From NCBI GenBank assembly GCA_031260095.1, contig JAIRKN010000202.1, forward strand, positions 1 through 6,213: a DNA stretch of 6,213 bases. Reading direction: 5' to 3'. A program made the translations under genes and the position numbers. Of the stretch, positions 1 to 6,180 are shown piece by piece. This DNA is from Tannerella sp. (lineage in GTDB: Bacteria > Bacteroidota > Bacteroidia > Bacteroidales > Tannerellaceae). Numbering within the stretch: position 1 is the first letter of the stretch; the number at the start of each line of letters is the position of its first letter. A model generated the notes under the pieces. It did not search any database, was not told where the DNA came from, and saw only the letters and a list, made by a program, of their open reading frames with translations.

Positions 1-64
1 CTCTTAGATTGTCTGTAGGACGTTTACGAGGTATGTCCTGATGGACAAAATTGTTTATCTGCAT
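1..64 (-). CDS. Partial N-terminus of an unrecognised protein, cut by the window edge
   Basis: Reading leftward from an ATG at 64-62 gives an open frame to the window edge, 21 full codons beginning MQINNFVHQDIPRKRPTDNL. An in-frame TAG lies three codons upstream of this ATG, so the ATG is the first possible start. It follows the MATE gene on the same strand after a 62-base gap with no visible Bacteroides-type promoter, so it could be a third operon member. No Shine-Dalgarno is seen, which is normal for this phylum. I do not recognise the family from 21 residues; the Lys/Arg-rich stretch IPRKRP carries no assignable motif. It may also be a chance open frame, because 64 bases is short. Confidence 0.4.
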   Translation of the reverse strand, partial: MQINNFVHQDIPRKRPTDNLR

Positions 65-83
65 GGTATTCTATTGATATGGA

Positions 84-97
84 AGCCGTAAACGGCT
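84..97. other. Small hairpin between the MATE gene and the left-edge gene
   Basis: A perfect 5-bp stem (AGCCG 84-88 with CGGCT 93-97) closes a 4-base loop. On the minus strand it sits 30-40 bases after the MATE stop codon but is followed by CTTCC rather than a U-run, so it is not a good terminator for that gene. On the plus strand it is followed by ATTTCTTAT, slightly more terminator-like, but no plus-strand gene can be shown to end here. It may be a weak attenuator or chance. Confidence 0.25.
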
Positions 98-126
98 ATT
101 TCTTATCCCGAACTCAGGTTTTTTTA

Positions 127-1473
127 TCAGACGATTTTCCTGTGTTTCCACCTTTCGGATTTATAATAAATATACGTGGCGACAAAACCGGCGGTAAGAC
201 TTATGCTAATGGCAAGCCAGATGCCTTTATATCCCATATATTCACTCAAAACATAAGCCAGCGGGACACGTATGATCCAAAAAAGAACAATACCCGTTAT
301 CATGGCAAACAACGTATCTCCGGCACCACGCATAGCGCCGTTCATCACATTCATGGCTCCGTGCAGAATGAATACCGCCCCGACAATCAACAAATAATCA
401 TAACCGGTAGAAATGACAACCTCGTCCGTAGTAAACGCCGCCATTATTTCACGTCCGAAAATACATATAATAATATAAACCCCTACCGAAAACAAAATAT
501 TAATAAACATGGCAAACCGTACCCCCTGACGGATCCGCAACACATTCCCGGCCCCGATATGCTGTCCGCAAAAAGCAGACATGGCGCTCGACAAAGTAAG
601 GATCACCTGAGTAATCAGAGAATCGATTTTTCCGGCTACTCCATAAGCCGTGAGGGTATCCGTGCCGGAAAGATTGACGATACTCAGCAAAGCGAGAAGC
701 CCCAGGGATAAAGAACATTGTTGCACACTCGTCGGAATACCGATCTTCATTCCGTGGAAAAACAACCGGCGGTCGAACTTCATATCTTTTCTTTTCATAG
801 AAAGCAACGGATGCCTCTTATGAACATATACGACCGCCATCAACACACCTGTCCCCTGTGCTAAAACAGTCGCAAACGCCACCCCTTCGATATCCCATTC
901 GAAAATGACGATAAACAACAGGTCGAATATAATGTTCAGCACGGCGGTAAAAAGAACCAGCGCCATCGGACGTTTTGAGTCGCCCATGCCACGCATGACA
1001 GACAGAAAACTGTTAAATATCACAAAAAAGGGAGTTCCGCACATGTATACACGAAAATAGCGCACAGCTTCGGGTATGACATCTTCAGGCGTCTTCATTA
1101 AAAAAAAGAAAGTCTCCGAAAACAGGATGCCGATAATAGCCAGAAACACGCCGGCAATAAACGTAAAAATAAAAAAGGATGAAAAGGCAGCCTGTACTTT
1201 TTCATATTGCCTTCCTCCGTAACATTGTGATACGATCACGGTAATACCACTACCGATCCCTATGACAAGGGATATAATAAAATAATAGATAAAAAACGAG
1301 GCCGAAACCGCGGCAAGCGCTTCTTTCCCGATAAACCGGCCCACAATAATACTGTCCACAACATGATAGGTCTGCTGAAGAAGGTTTCCCAACAGCAACG
1401 GGAAAACAAACGCCAAAATAACTTTCCATACTTTTCCGTACGTTAAATCTCCTTTAAGCTTTCTGTCTTCCAT
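127..1473 (-). CDS. MATE-family multidrug/cation efflux transporter
   Basis: The 448-aa product is a normal-length MATE transporter, an inner-membrane antiporter family that exports small organic, often cationic, compounds using a Na+ or H+ gradient. The whole protein is hydrophobic, compatible with twelve membrane helices in two homologous halves. The N-terminal half has the typical PLLLGNLLQQTYHVVDSIIVG stretch (about 25-45) and MRGMGDSKRPM (160-170); the C-terminal half repeats the latter as MRGAGDTLFAM (381-391), a direct trace of the internal duplication. A basic cytoplasmic loop (about 218-236) joins the halves. The ATG at 1473-1471 overlaps the stop codon of the upstream YihY-family gene (TAATG), implying translational coupling. 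The sequence resembles the DinF/YoeA-like branch more than NorM, but subfamily and substrate are not determinable. The frame is intact. Confidence 0.93.
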   Translation of the reverse strand: MEDRKLKGDLTYGKVWKVILAFVFPLLLGNLLQQTYHVVDSIIVGRFIGKEALAAVSASFFIYYFIISLVIGIGSGITVIVSQCYGGRQYEKVQAAFSSFFIFTFIAGVFLAIIGILFSETFFFLMKTPEDVIPEAVRYFRVYMCGTPFFVIFNSFLSVMRGMGDSKRPMALVLFTAVLNIIFDLLFIVIFEWDIEGVAFATVLAQGTGVLMAVVYVHKRHPLLSMKRKDMKFDRRLFFHGMKIGIPTSVQQCSLSLGLLALLSIVNLSGTDTLTAYGVAGKIDSLITQVILTLSSAMSAFCGQHIGAGNVLRIRQGVRFAMFINILFSVGVYIIICIFGREIMAAFTTDEVVISTGYDYLLIVGAVFILHGAMNVMNGAMRGAGDTLFAMITGIVLFWIIRVPLAYVLSEYMGYKGIWLAISISLTAGFVATYIYYKSERWKHRKIV

Positions 1474-2840
1474 TATATATCTTTCAGCAATACATTTTCA
1501 TTCGGAGAATACATATCATCACGCGTCTTAAGTAAAGCCTGCCATTCTTTCCCGAACTTATGGGAGATATCTATTTTAAAATTTTCCGAACCATATTCAT
1601 CTATTTTACGGAATAAAAATCCTACACTGATCTTATTTATATCCAATGCGGGTTGATAGCGTACGACACGCTCATCTTCTTCCGAGCGTACCTCCGTTAT
1701 TATTTCAAGCTCTGCCATCAGATACAAAATGTCAGTCGTCAGGCGGATCGGTATCCGGTAGGCGTCGGATATTTCATCCGCCGTATAAGGAGCTTCTCCC
1801 TTCTCAAACCGTTTAACGATCAACGAAGCAATTAACATTAACAGAAAATCCTTATACCTGCGGCTTATATTCTTACTGTCCCGCTCAAAACTGAATTTCT
1901 TAACATTCTGCGATGCGTAAGCAATCTCTGCCCCGAAAAGACACAGTATCCAGGATACCTGCAACCATAAAAACAATAGCGGTAAAGCAGCAAAACTTCC
2001 ATAAATGGCATTATATTTACTTACCCAGATCTGTCCGCTGATATAAATAAACTGGAACACCTGAAAAGCGCAGCCGACGATAAAACCGGCAGCCAAAGCA
2101 TTCAGGAAGCGAACTTTTGTGTTCGGAACCAGTATATATAATACCGTGAAAAATAAAATGGTAATCACATAGGGAGCAAGCGTCAGCATAAAATCCGCCA
2201 CCGGCGTCAGAAATACATATTCATCCAGAAATGAATTCCGCATGGTCGAGGTAAACAGGGATAAACCGCTGGAAACAGTGATCATAGCCGGAAGGATAAT
2301 AAAAAAAGCCAGGTAATCCGTAATCCTCCGGTTCCATGAACGGCCCTTCTTTATCTGCCATATTTCATTAAAAGAACTCTCTATGGTTGAAATAAGGCTG
2401 ACCACCGTATATAAAAGGAGGAGCAAACCAATCCCGATAAACACCCCCCCCTGCGCCATACTCAGATAATTATCCGCAAAATCGAACGCCTTTTCCAACT
2501 CTATCTTATGCCCGGGAAAATAGGTGTATAAACTCTCCCGTACCGTTTCACGCACGCCAAATCCACTTGCTATCCCAACGACAACGGCAAGCATCGGGAC
2601 GATTGCAAGAAGTGTACTGTAGGTCAGCGCCGAAGCCCTTGTCAGAAGATCTTCCCTTTTAAATCCGCGTACAGCAAGAATAATTGTTTTTACAAGAAAA
2701 ATATACCCTTTTTTAAGACCGCTCATTTCGTTCTCCGTTATACGCCATATATCATACGTAATAAACCGGATAAGCCTTGTAAGCAGTTCACTTATGCGGG
2801 TAATGATACTTTTTTTCTCTTTCTTTTTTTTACCAGTCAT
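1473..2840 (-). CDS. YihY/virulence factor BrkB family inner-membrane protein with C-terminal winged-helix-like extension
   Basis: From the ATG at 2840-2838 the product is 455 aa. The frame stays open up to an ATG at 2918, but those 26 extra codons lie in the 3' end of rnpB (including its CR-V core), so I prefer 2840; a further ATG at 2726 is possible. The N-terminus is lysine-rich (MTGKKKKEKK). Six membrane segments fit roughly 70-93, 131-150, 177-198, 217-238, 246-267 and 281-307. The family signatures are RASALTYSTLLAIVPML (about 68-84) and YGSFAALPLLFLWLQ followed by FGAEIAYA (about 280-309). After the last helix comes a soluble tail of about 145 residues; its DEISDAYRIPIRLTTDILYLM part (about 355-375) looks like a winged helix. 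Old 'ribonuclease BN' labels for this family are wrong; the function is unknown. It is coupled to the MATE gene downstream. A G8 tract (coding strand) lies at 2444-2451. Confidence 0.88.
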   Translation of the reverse strand: MTGKKKKEKKSIITRISELLTRLIRFITYDIWRITENEMSGLKKGYIFLVKTIILAVRGFKREDLLTRASALTYSTLLAIVPMLAVVVGIASGFGVRETVRESLYTYFPGHKIELEKAFDFADNYLSMAQGGVFIGIGLLLLLYTVVSLISTIESSFNEIWQIKKGRSWNRRITDYLAFFIILPAMITVSSGLSLFTSTMRNSFLDEYVFLTPVADFMLTLAPYVITILFFTVLYILVPNTKVRFLNALAAGFIVGCAFQVFQFIYISGQIWVSKYNAIYGSFAALPLLFLWLQVSWILCLFGAEIAYASQNVKKFSFERDSKNISRRYKDFLLMLIASLIVKRFEKGEAPYTADEISDAYRIPIRLTTDILYLMAELEIITEVRSEEDERVVRYQPALDINKISVGFLFRKIDEYGSENFKIDISHKFGKEWQALLKTRDDMYSPNENVLLKDI

Positions 2841-2886
2841 ATTATTCAGGAGATTCCCTAATGAAAGAATACAAAAATCACAATAA

Positions 2887-3251
2887 GGCAGCAGACCTGT
2901 AAGCCGGGTTCTGTACATCCATATTTTACAATACGAACGCGCCTGTCATTTATCTTGATTTACCGTCACCGGCAAATTCTTTGCGGTCTACCCCCCGACA
3001 TCGAACGGGCCACCCTACATGCGTCGGTATACATGACCTTACAACCCATCAGGCGTACGGACCTCCTGCATTACGGCAGAAGCGGTAAGCTCTTACCTCA
3101 CCTTTTCACCCTTACCATGCAAGCATGGCGGTTCTTTTCTGTTACGCTACTCTACCCTCGCGGATAGCTTCCCGTTAAGAAGGATGGTGCCCTCTGTTGC
3201 CCGGACTTTCCTCTTATCCACACAGGATAAGCGACAAGCCGGCCTGCTGCC
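2887..3251 (-). ncRNA. rnpB: RNase P RNA (M1 RNA), bacterial type A
   Basis: This is the catalytic RNA of ribonuclease P, which with protein RnpA removes 5' leaders from pre-tRNAs. On the minus strand the conserved core GAGGAAAGTCCGGGC (CR-I) is at 3213-3199 and ACAGAACCCGGCTTA (CR-V) at 2914-2900; these pair as helix P4. The ends are set by helix P1: GGCAGCAG at 3251-3244 pairs perfectly with CTGCTGCC at 2894-2887. P3 is a perfect 7-bp hairpin (3231-3225 with 3219-3213). Other typical segments are GGGTGAAAAGGTG, GGGGGGTAGACCGC and GATAAATGACAGG. The length of about 365 nt suits the class. A strong promoter sits directly upstream, and no intrinsic terminator is visible before the YihY start 46 bases downstream. 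Confidence 0.96.
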
Positions 3252-3257
3252 AGATGA

Positions 3258-3290
3258 CAAAGATAGTGTAAATTGAATGTAATGTCAAAA
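3258..3290 (-). promoter_or_regulatory. Promoter of rnpB (Bacteroides-type)
   Basis: On the minus strand TATCTTTG (3265-3258) matches the -7 consensus TAnnTTTG exactly, and TTTTG (3290-3286) provides the -33 TTTG, with a 20-base spacer. The predicted start, 4-7 bases beyond the -7 box, falls at about 3251-3254, right at the first base of rnpB helix P1. This agreement of two independent signals supports both the promoter and the rnpB 5' end. Confidence 0.88.
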
Positions 3291-3303
3291 GAAAATATAT
3301 TTT
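3273..3303 (+). promoter_or_regulatory. Possible divergent promoter interleaved with the rnpB promoter
   Basis: On the plus strand ATTG (3272-3275) is followed after 20 bases by TATATTTT (3296-3303), which differs from TAnnTTTG only at the last base. It overlaps the rnpB promoter by 18 bases in the opposite orientation, so the two could not easily be occupied at once. The region is AT-rich and the -7 match is imperfect, so chance is a real alternative. If real, transcription would start near 3308-3312. Confidence 0.3.
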
Positions 3304-3308
3304 CTTTC

Positions 3309-3410
3309 CCCTTTACTGAAGTGCAGCCTGTCCCCGGCTTATGATCAAAGATTGCGCAGACTAAGAGAAAAGAAGACCTGTTTTTACTTTTCCGAGGCAG
3401 GTTTTCTTCT
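3309..3410 (+). ncRNA. Candidate small RNA of about 100 nt (speculative)
   Basis: This stretch lies between the possible promoter at 3273-3303 and a terminator-like hairpin at 3370-3410. It has no coding frame longer than a few codons. Besides the terminal hairpin, AGCC (3325-3328) pairs with GGCT (3336-3339) across a C-rich 7-base loop (TGTCCCC). It matches no RNA family I can name; it does not look like 6S RNA, tmRNA or SRP RNA. The case rests only on a promoter-like and a terminator-like signal bracketing a noncoding gap. Confidence 0.25.
3370..3410 (+). terminator. Terminator-like hairpin upstream of htrA
   Basis: AAGAAGACCTG (3370-3380) pairs with CAGGTTTTCTT (3398-3408) in an 11-bp stem with one G-U pair and a 17-base T-rich loop. 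The 3' arm itself contains TTTTCTTCT, the usual form of Bacteroidales intrinsic terminators. On the minus strand the hairpin is followed by TTCTCTTAG, so it could work in either direction. No recognised gene ends here on either strand, which is what makes a short upstream transcript worth considering. Confidence 0.5.
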
Positions 3411-3702
3411 GCTTTGTGATAAAGATAACTGTAAATTAAACTTATAGAAATAAGAAGAGTCTATATGAGGATTGAAAAAATAGACGGATAAAAAATGACA
3501 TTTGTATAACTGACATTTTGTCTGCCGGAATGTTAAAATGAACTGCAACTATGCTCCGGATAGTTAAACAGGATTAATAAGAACCGTTCAGGGTTAAAAG
3601 TGTTAAAAAATGGAGGGCAACAGCCAATAATTGCACTTTTTTTGAGTTAAAGATGCAAATGAAAAATGTTAAAATTAAGAATTAAATTAAATAAGAGAAA
3701 CT
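3411..3702 (+). promoter_or_regulatory. Upstream control region of htrA, noncoding
   Basis: This 292-base AT-rich stretch holds no credible gene on either strand. I found no full match to -33 TTTG / -7 TAnnTTTG in front of htrA. The nearest is TTG (3472-3474) with GACATTTG (3497-3504), but the spacer is 22 bases and the -7 match imperfect. TTTTTTTG at 3637-3644 lacks the key A and a -33 partner. Short direct repeats are dense here: TGACATTT twice (3496, 3511), GTTAAA six times (3532-3673) and AATGTTAAAAT twice (3529, 3665). A weak inverted repeat TTGCA/TGCAA (3631-3635 and 3654-3658) lies near the gene. The A-rich AAGAGAAAC just before the ATG may serve as a weak ribosome-binding region. Confidence 0.5.
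3525..3568 (+). repeat. Direct repeat CCGGA-NN-GTTAAA, two copies 31 bases apart
   Basis: CCGGA-AT-GTTAAA occupies 3525-3537 and CCGGA-TA-GTTAAA occupies 3556-3568. Eleven of thirteen positions are identical, on the same strand, with a period of about three helical turns. Further GTTAAA copies follow at 3593, 3602, 3646 and 3668. Spaced same-face direct repeats are typical of activator or response-regulator sites; the protein that would bind is unknown. Confidence 0.5.
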
Positions 3703-5202
3703 ATGAAGAAATTTTGGAAAAATGCATTAAATGCTGTATTAATCATATTAATCAGCGGAGGGGTAGCAGCTGGTGTAACAGCTTATGTGATGAAGAATAA
3801 AGAGGCGCATAATACATTTTCAGAGGAACAGGAAAATACATTCAAACAACCTGTTCACCTGACTTCGTATAATGGCGTCGCCGCAGAAAATACAGATTTT
3901 ACGTATGCGGCCGAGAAAACAGTGCACGCAGTGGTACATATCAAAGTGATGTCAACTGTTTCCGTAGGCAGGCAATATATTGATCCGTTTGAATTCTTTT
4001 TTGGCTTTGGCGACAGTCAACGGCCAAGGCAACAACAACGTATCGGCTCCGGTTCCGGTGTGATCATTTCAACCGATGGATACATCATCACGAATAACCA
4101 TGTGATTGAAGGAGCTGACAGTATTAACGTCACATTGAACGATAAACGGTCTTTTAATGCGAAAGTGATCGGCACGGATCCGAACACCGACATCGCATTA
4201 GTAAAGATTGAAGCGGATAATTTGCAACCTGTCGCATTCGGAGATTCTGAGAAACTGAAAATCGGGGAATGGGTGCTCGCTGTTGGGAATCCCTTTGATC
4301 TCACTTCAACCGTAACGGCAGGGATTGTCAGTGCAAAAGGACGTTCCATCATGACAGGAGAAAGTGACAAAGATAAAATCATGTCATTCATCCAGACGGA
4401 TGCGGCTGTCAACCGCGGAAACAGTGGAGGCGCACTTGTTAATACAAAAGGAGAACTGGTTGGCATCAATACAGCCATCTATTCACAAACGGGTGATTTT
4501 GCGGGTTATTCATTTGCCGTTCCTATAAGTATAGCAGGAAAGGTAGTCAATGATCTGAAACAGTATGGGACCGTGCAACGCGCCATGTTAGGTGTGATGA
4601 TAGGCGATCCCGAATATGTAGCGAAAGGGAAAGATACTAAAATTAAAGAATTAAAAGGCGCTTATGTGGATGATTTTGCAATGCGCAGTTCCGCCAAAGA
4701 AGCCGGTATCGAAAAGGGGGACGTAATCACTGCAGTAAACGGCAACAGAGTAACCTCTACAAACGCTTTGCAGGAACAGATCATGAAGTATCAGCCGGGA
4801 GATAAAGTAAAAATTACGGTAGACAGGTATGGTACGCAAAAAGAATTTACGGTAGAACTCCGAAACGCACAGGGAAATACTGAAATAATGAAAGGAGGCG
4901 ATAGTGCCAAAATACTGGGAGCGGCATTTAAGCCGTTGACCGACAAACAAAAAAAGGATTACGGGGTGAATTATGGTATTGAAGTAAATAACATATCGAA
5001 AGGTAAAATTCAGGATTGTGGAATCCGTAAAGGTTTTGTCATAATGATTGTTAACGATCAGAAGATTCAAACGCCGGAAGACTTCTACAGTATAGTGGAT
5101 AAAATACTAAAAGGAAGTACCGATGAAAAAGGTCTTCTCATCAAAGGATTCTATCCGAACACAGGATCGACAAGGCACTATGCAATTGATTTAATCGATT
5201 GA
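3703..5202 (+). CDS. htrA: DegP/DegQ (HtrA) family periplasmic serine endoprotease, Do type
   Basis: The 499-aa product is an envelope quality-control protease/chaperone (MEROPS S1C) that degrades misfolded periplasmic proteins. Residues about 8-30 form one hydrophobic segment after a basic start (MKKFWKN), a signal peptide or membrane anchor. The chymotrypsin-like domain spans about 65-285 with the complete triad: His133 in TNNHVIEG, Asp163 in NTDIALVKI and Ser241 in GNSGGAL. A long Phe-rich LA-loop segment (about 93-103, PFEFFFGF) precedes the core GSGSGVIIS. Two PDZ domains follow, about 295-385 (with AGIEKGDVITAVNG) and 405-490 (with CGIRKGFVIMIVN), so it is DegP/DegQ-like rather than single-PDZ DegS. 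The length is normal and nothing key is missing. rpoD starts 94 bases downstream on the same strand; in Bacteroidales, as I recall, these genes are usual neighbours. The repeat-rich upstream region suggests stress control. Confidence 0.95.
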   Translation: MKKFWKNALNAVLIILISGGVAAGVTAYVMKNKEAHNTFSEEQENTFKQPVHLTSYNGVAAENTDFTYAAEKTVHAVVHIKVMSTVSVGRQYIDPFEFFFGFGDSQRPRQQQRIGSGSGVIISTDGYIITNNHVIEGADSINVTLNDKRSFNAKVIGTDPNTDIALVKIEADNLQPVAFGDSEKLKIGEWVLAVGNPFDLTSTVTAGIVSAKGRSIMTGESDKDKIMSFIQTDAAVNRGNSGGALVNTKGELVGINTAIYSQTGDFAGYSFAVPISIAGKVVNDLKQYGTVQRAMLGVMIGDPEYVAKGKDTKIKELKGAYVDDFAMRSSAKEAGIEKGDVITAVNGNRVTSTNALQEQIMKYQPGDKVKITVDRYGTQKEFTVELRNAQGNTEIMKGGDSAKILGAAFKPLTDKQKKDYGVNYGIEVNNISKGKIQDCGIRKGFVIMIVNDQKIQTPEDFYSIVDKILKGSTDEKGLLIKGFYPNTGSTRHYAIDLID

Positions 5203-5232
5203 GAACATTTAATTTAATTTAAAAGGGAAGCG

Positions 5233-5266
5233 AATATAGTATATTCTCGAAAAAATATACTATATT
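5233..5266. repeat. 13-bp perfect inverted repeat overlapping the rpoD -7 element
   Basis: AATATAGTATATT (5233-5245) and AATATACTATATT (5254-5266) are exact reverse complements separated by 8 bases (CTCGAAAA). Beyond one G/T pair (5232/5267) two more outer bases also pair (5230-5231 with 5268-5269). The right arm covers most of the -7 box TATATTTG. No T-run follows, so it is not a terminator for htrA; an operator or an RNA/cruciform structure is possible. Being almost pure A/T, it could partly reflect composition. Confidence 0.6.
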
Positions 5267-5268
5267 TG
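5261..5268 (+). promoter_or_regulatory. Promoter -7 element of rpoD
   Basis: TATATTTG matches the Bacteroides -7 consensus TAnnTTTG exactly. The start would be near 5273-5277, leaving a leader of roughly 20 bases before the ATG at 5297. No -33 TTTG is present 19-21 bases upstream (5236-5242 reads ATAGTAT), so the promoter may need another factor or be weak. Its existence indicates that rpoD can be transcribed independently of htrA. Confidence 0.65.
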
Positions 5269-5296
5269 CACCCCATTTATAAAAGGGCGAATTCTA

Positions 5297-6157
5297 ATGA
5301 GACAATTAAAAATAACAAAATCCATCACGAATCGTGAAAGTGCTTCTTTGGATAAGTACCTTCAGGAAATAGGACGTGAAGATTTAATTACGGTTGAAGA
5401 AGAGGTGGAATTGGCGCAAGCTATAAAAAAGGGAGATCGCAGGGCTTTGGAGAAACTGACCCGGGCAAATCTCCGATTCGTAGTGTCTGTAGCCAAACAA
5501 TACCAAAATCAGGGACTAAGCCTCCCCGACCTGATAAATGAAGGCAATCTGGGCCTGATAAAAGCGGCGGAAAAATTCGATGAAACAAGAGGTTTCAAAT
5601 TCATTTCCTATGCAGTATGGTGGATTCGTCAATCTATCCTTCAGGCTTTAGCCGAACAATCACGTATTGTGCGTTTACCGTTGAATCAGGTAGGTTCATT
5701 GAATAAAATAAGTAAAGCATTTTCACGGTTCGAACAGGAAAACGAACGCAAGCCCTCACCCGAAGAGTTGGCTGCGGAACTGGATATTCCGGTGGATAAG
5801 ATCTCCGATACCTTGAAAGTCTCAGGACGTCATATCTCTGTAGATGCGCCCTTTGTGGAAGGTGAAGACAACAGTCTGCTGGATGTACTGGTAAATGACG
5901 ATGCACCTATAGCCGACGGCGAGTTGATGAACGAATCGTTGGCAAAGGAAATTAACCGCGCACTCTCTACGTTGACCGAAAGAGAAAGCGAAATCATAAA
6001 AATGTTCTTTGGAATAGGCTGTCAGGAAGTGACACTCGAAGAAATCGGGGATAAATTCGGCCTTACACGGGAACGCGTACGCCAGATCAAAGAAAAAGCG
6101 ATACGACGCCTGCGCCAGGGATCAAGGAGTAAACTGTTAAAAGCTTATTTAGGATAA
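5297..6157 (+). CDS. rpoD: Primary (housekeeping) RNA polymerase sigma factor, sigma-70 family group 1, Bacteroidota type
   Basis: The 286-aa product directs RNA polymerase to housekeeping promoters. Region 1.2 is about 15-48 ([20 protein letters not shown]). Region 2 is about 49-120 with core-binding [20 protein letters not shown] and the melting/-10-recognition part [20 protein letters not shown] (99-118). Region 3 is about 125-205. Region 4 is about 215-286, with region 4.2 helix-turn-helix [20 protein letters not shown] (245-264). Region 1.1 and the non-conserved insert of proteobacterial RpoD (613 aa in E. coli) are absent, as is usual for the Bacteroidota primary sigma; the conserved ending SKLLKAYLG also fits. 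The ATG is chosen because the conserved N-terminus begins here and the -7 box lies 29 bases upstream. There is no Shine-Dalgarno. A stationary-phase paralogue is unlikely given this match. Confidence 0.96.
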   Translation: MRQLKITKSITNRESASLDKYLQEIGREDLITVEEEVELAQAIKKGDRRALEKLTRANLRFVVSVAKQYQNQGLSLPDLINEGNLGLIKAAEKFDETRGFKFISYAVWWIRQSILQALAEQSRIVRLPLNQVGSLNKISKAFSRFEQENERKPSPEELAAELDIPVDKISDTLKVSGRHISVDAPFVEGEDNSLLDVLVNDDAPIADGELMNESLAKEINRALSTLTERESEIIKMFFGIGCQEVTLEEIGDKFGLTRERVRQIKEKAIRRLRQGSRSKLLKAYLG

Positions 6158-6180
6158 AATATTTGTACTTTGTAATCAAG

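Noticed and set aside
79..711. 210-codon open frame on the plus strand
   Set aside because: It is antisense to the well-supported MATE gene, and its product is low-complexity and rich in Asn, His and Arg with no recognisable domain; a shadow frame.
2810..2831. Poly-A (coding-strand) tracts at the YihY N-terminus as a frameshift site
   Set aside because: They simply encode the lysine-rich GKKKKEKK segment, and no alternative frame of useful length follows; kept only as a side note to the G8 tract.
1473..2840. Ribonuclease BN annotation for the YihY-family gene
   Set aside because: The old link of this family to RNase BN was a misassignment; a polytopic membrane protein without nuclease motifs is what is seen, despite sitting beside rnpB.
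2955..3167. 70-codon open frame on the plus strand
   Set aside because: It lies wholly antisense to rnpB, whose conserved core and P1 pairing explain the sequence.
3511..3535. Sigma-54 type -24/-12 promoter upstream of htrA
   Set aside because: TGACATTTTGTCTGCC only loosely resembles TGGCAC-N5-TTGC and lacks the invariant GG and GC at the required spacing.
4017..5070. Two open frames on the minus strand inside htrA
   Set aside because: Both are antisense to the catalytic and PDZ domains of a complete HtrA protein and resemble no known family.
5634..5906. 90-codon open frame on the minus strand inside rpoD
   Set aside because: It is antisense to conserved sigma regions 2-3 and has no recognisable motif.
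6158..6165. AATATTTG after the rpoD stop, resembling a -7 promoter box
   Set aside because: The first base of the consensus is wrong, no -33 TTTG is in place, and the rpoD terminator follows at once.
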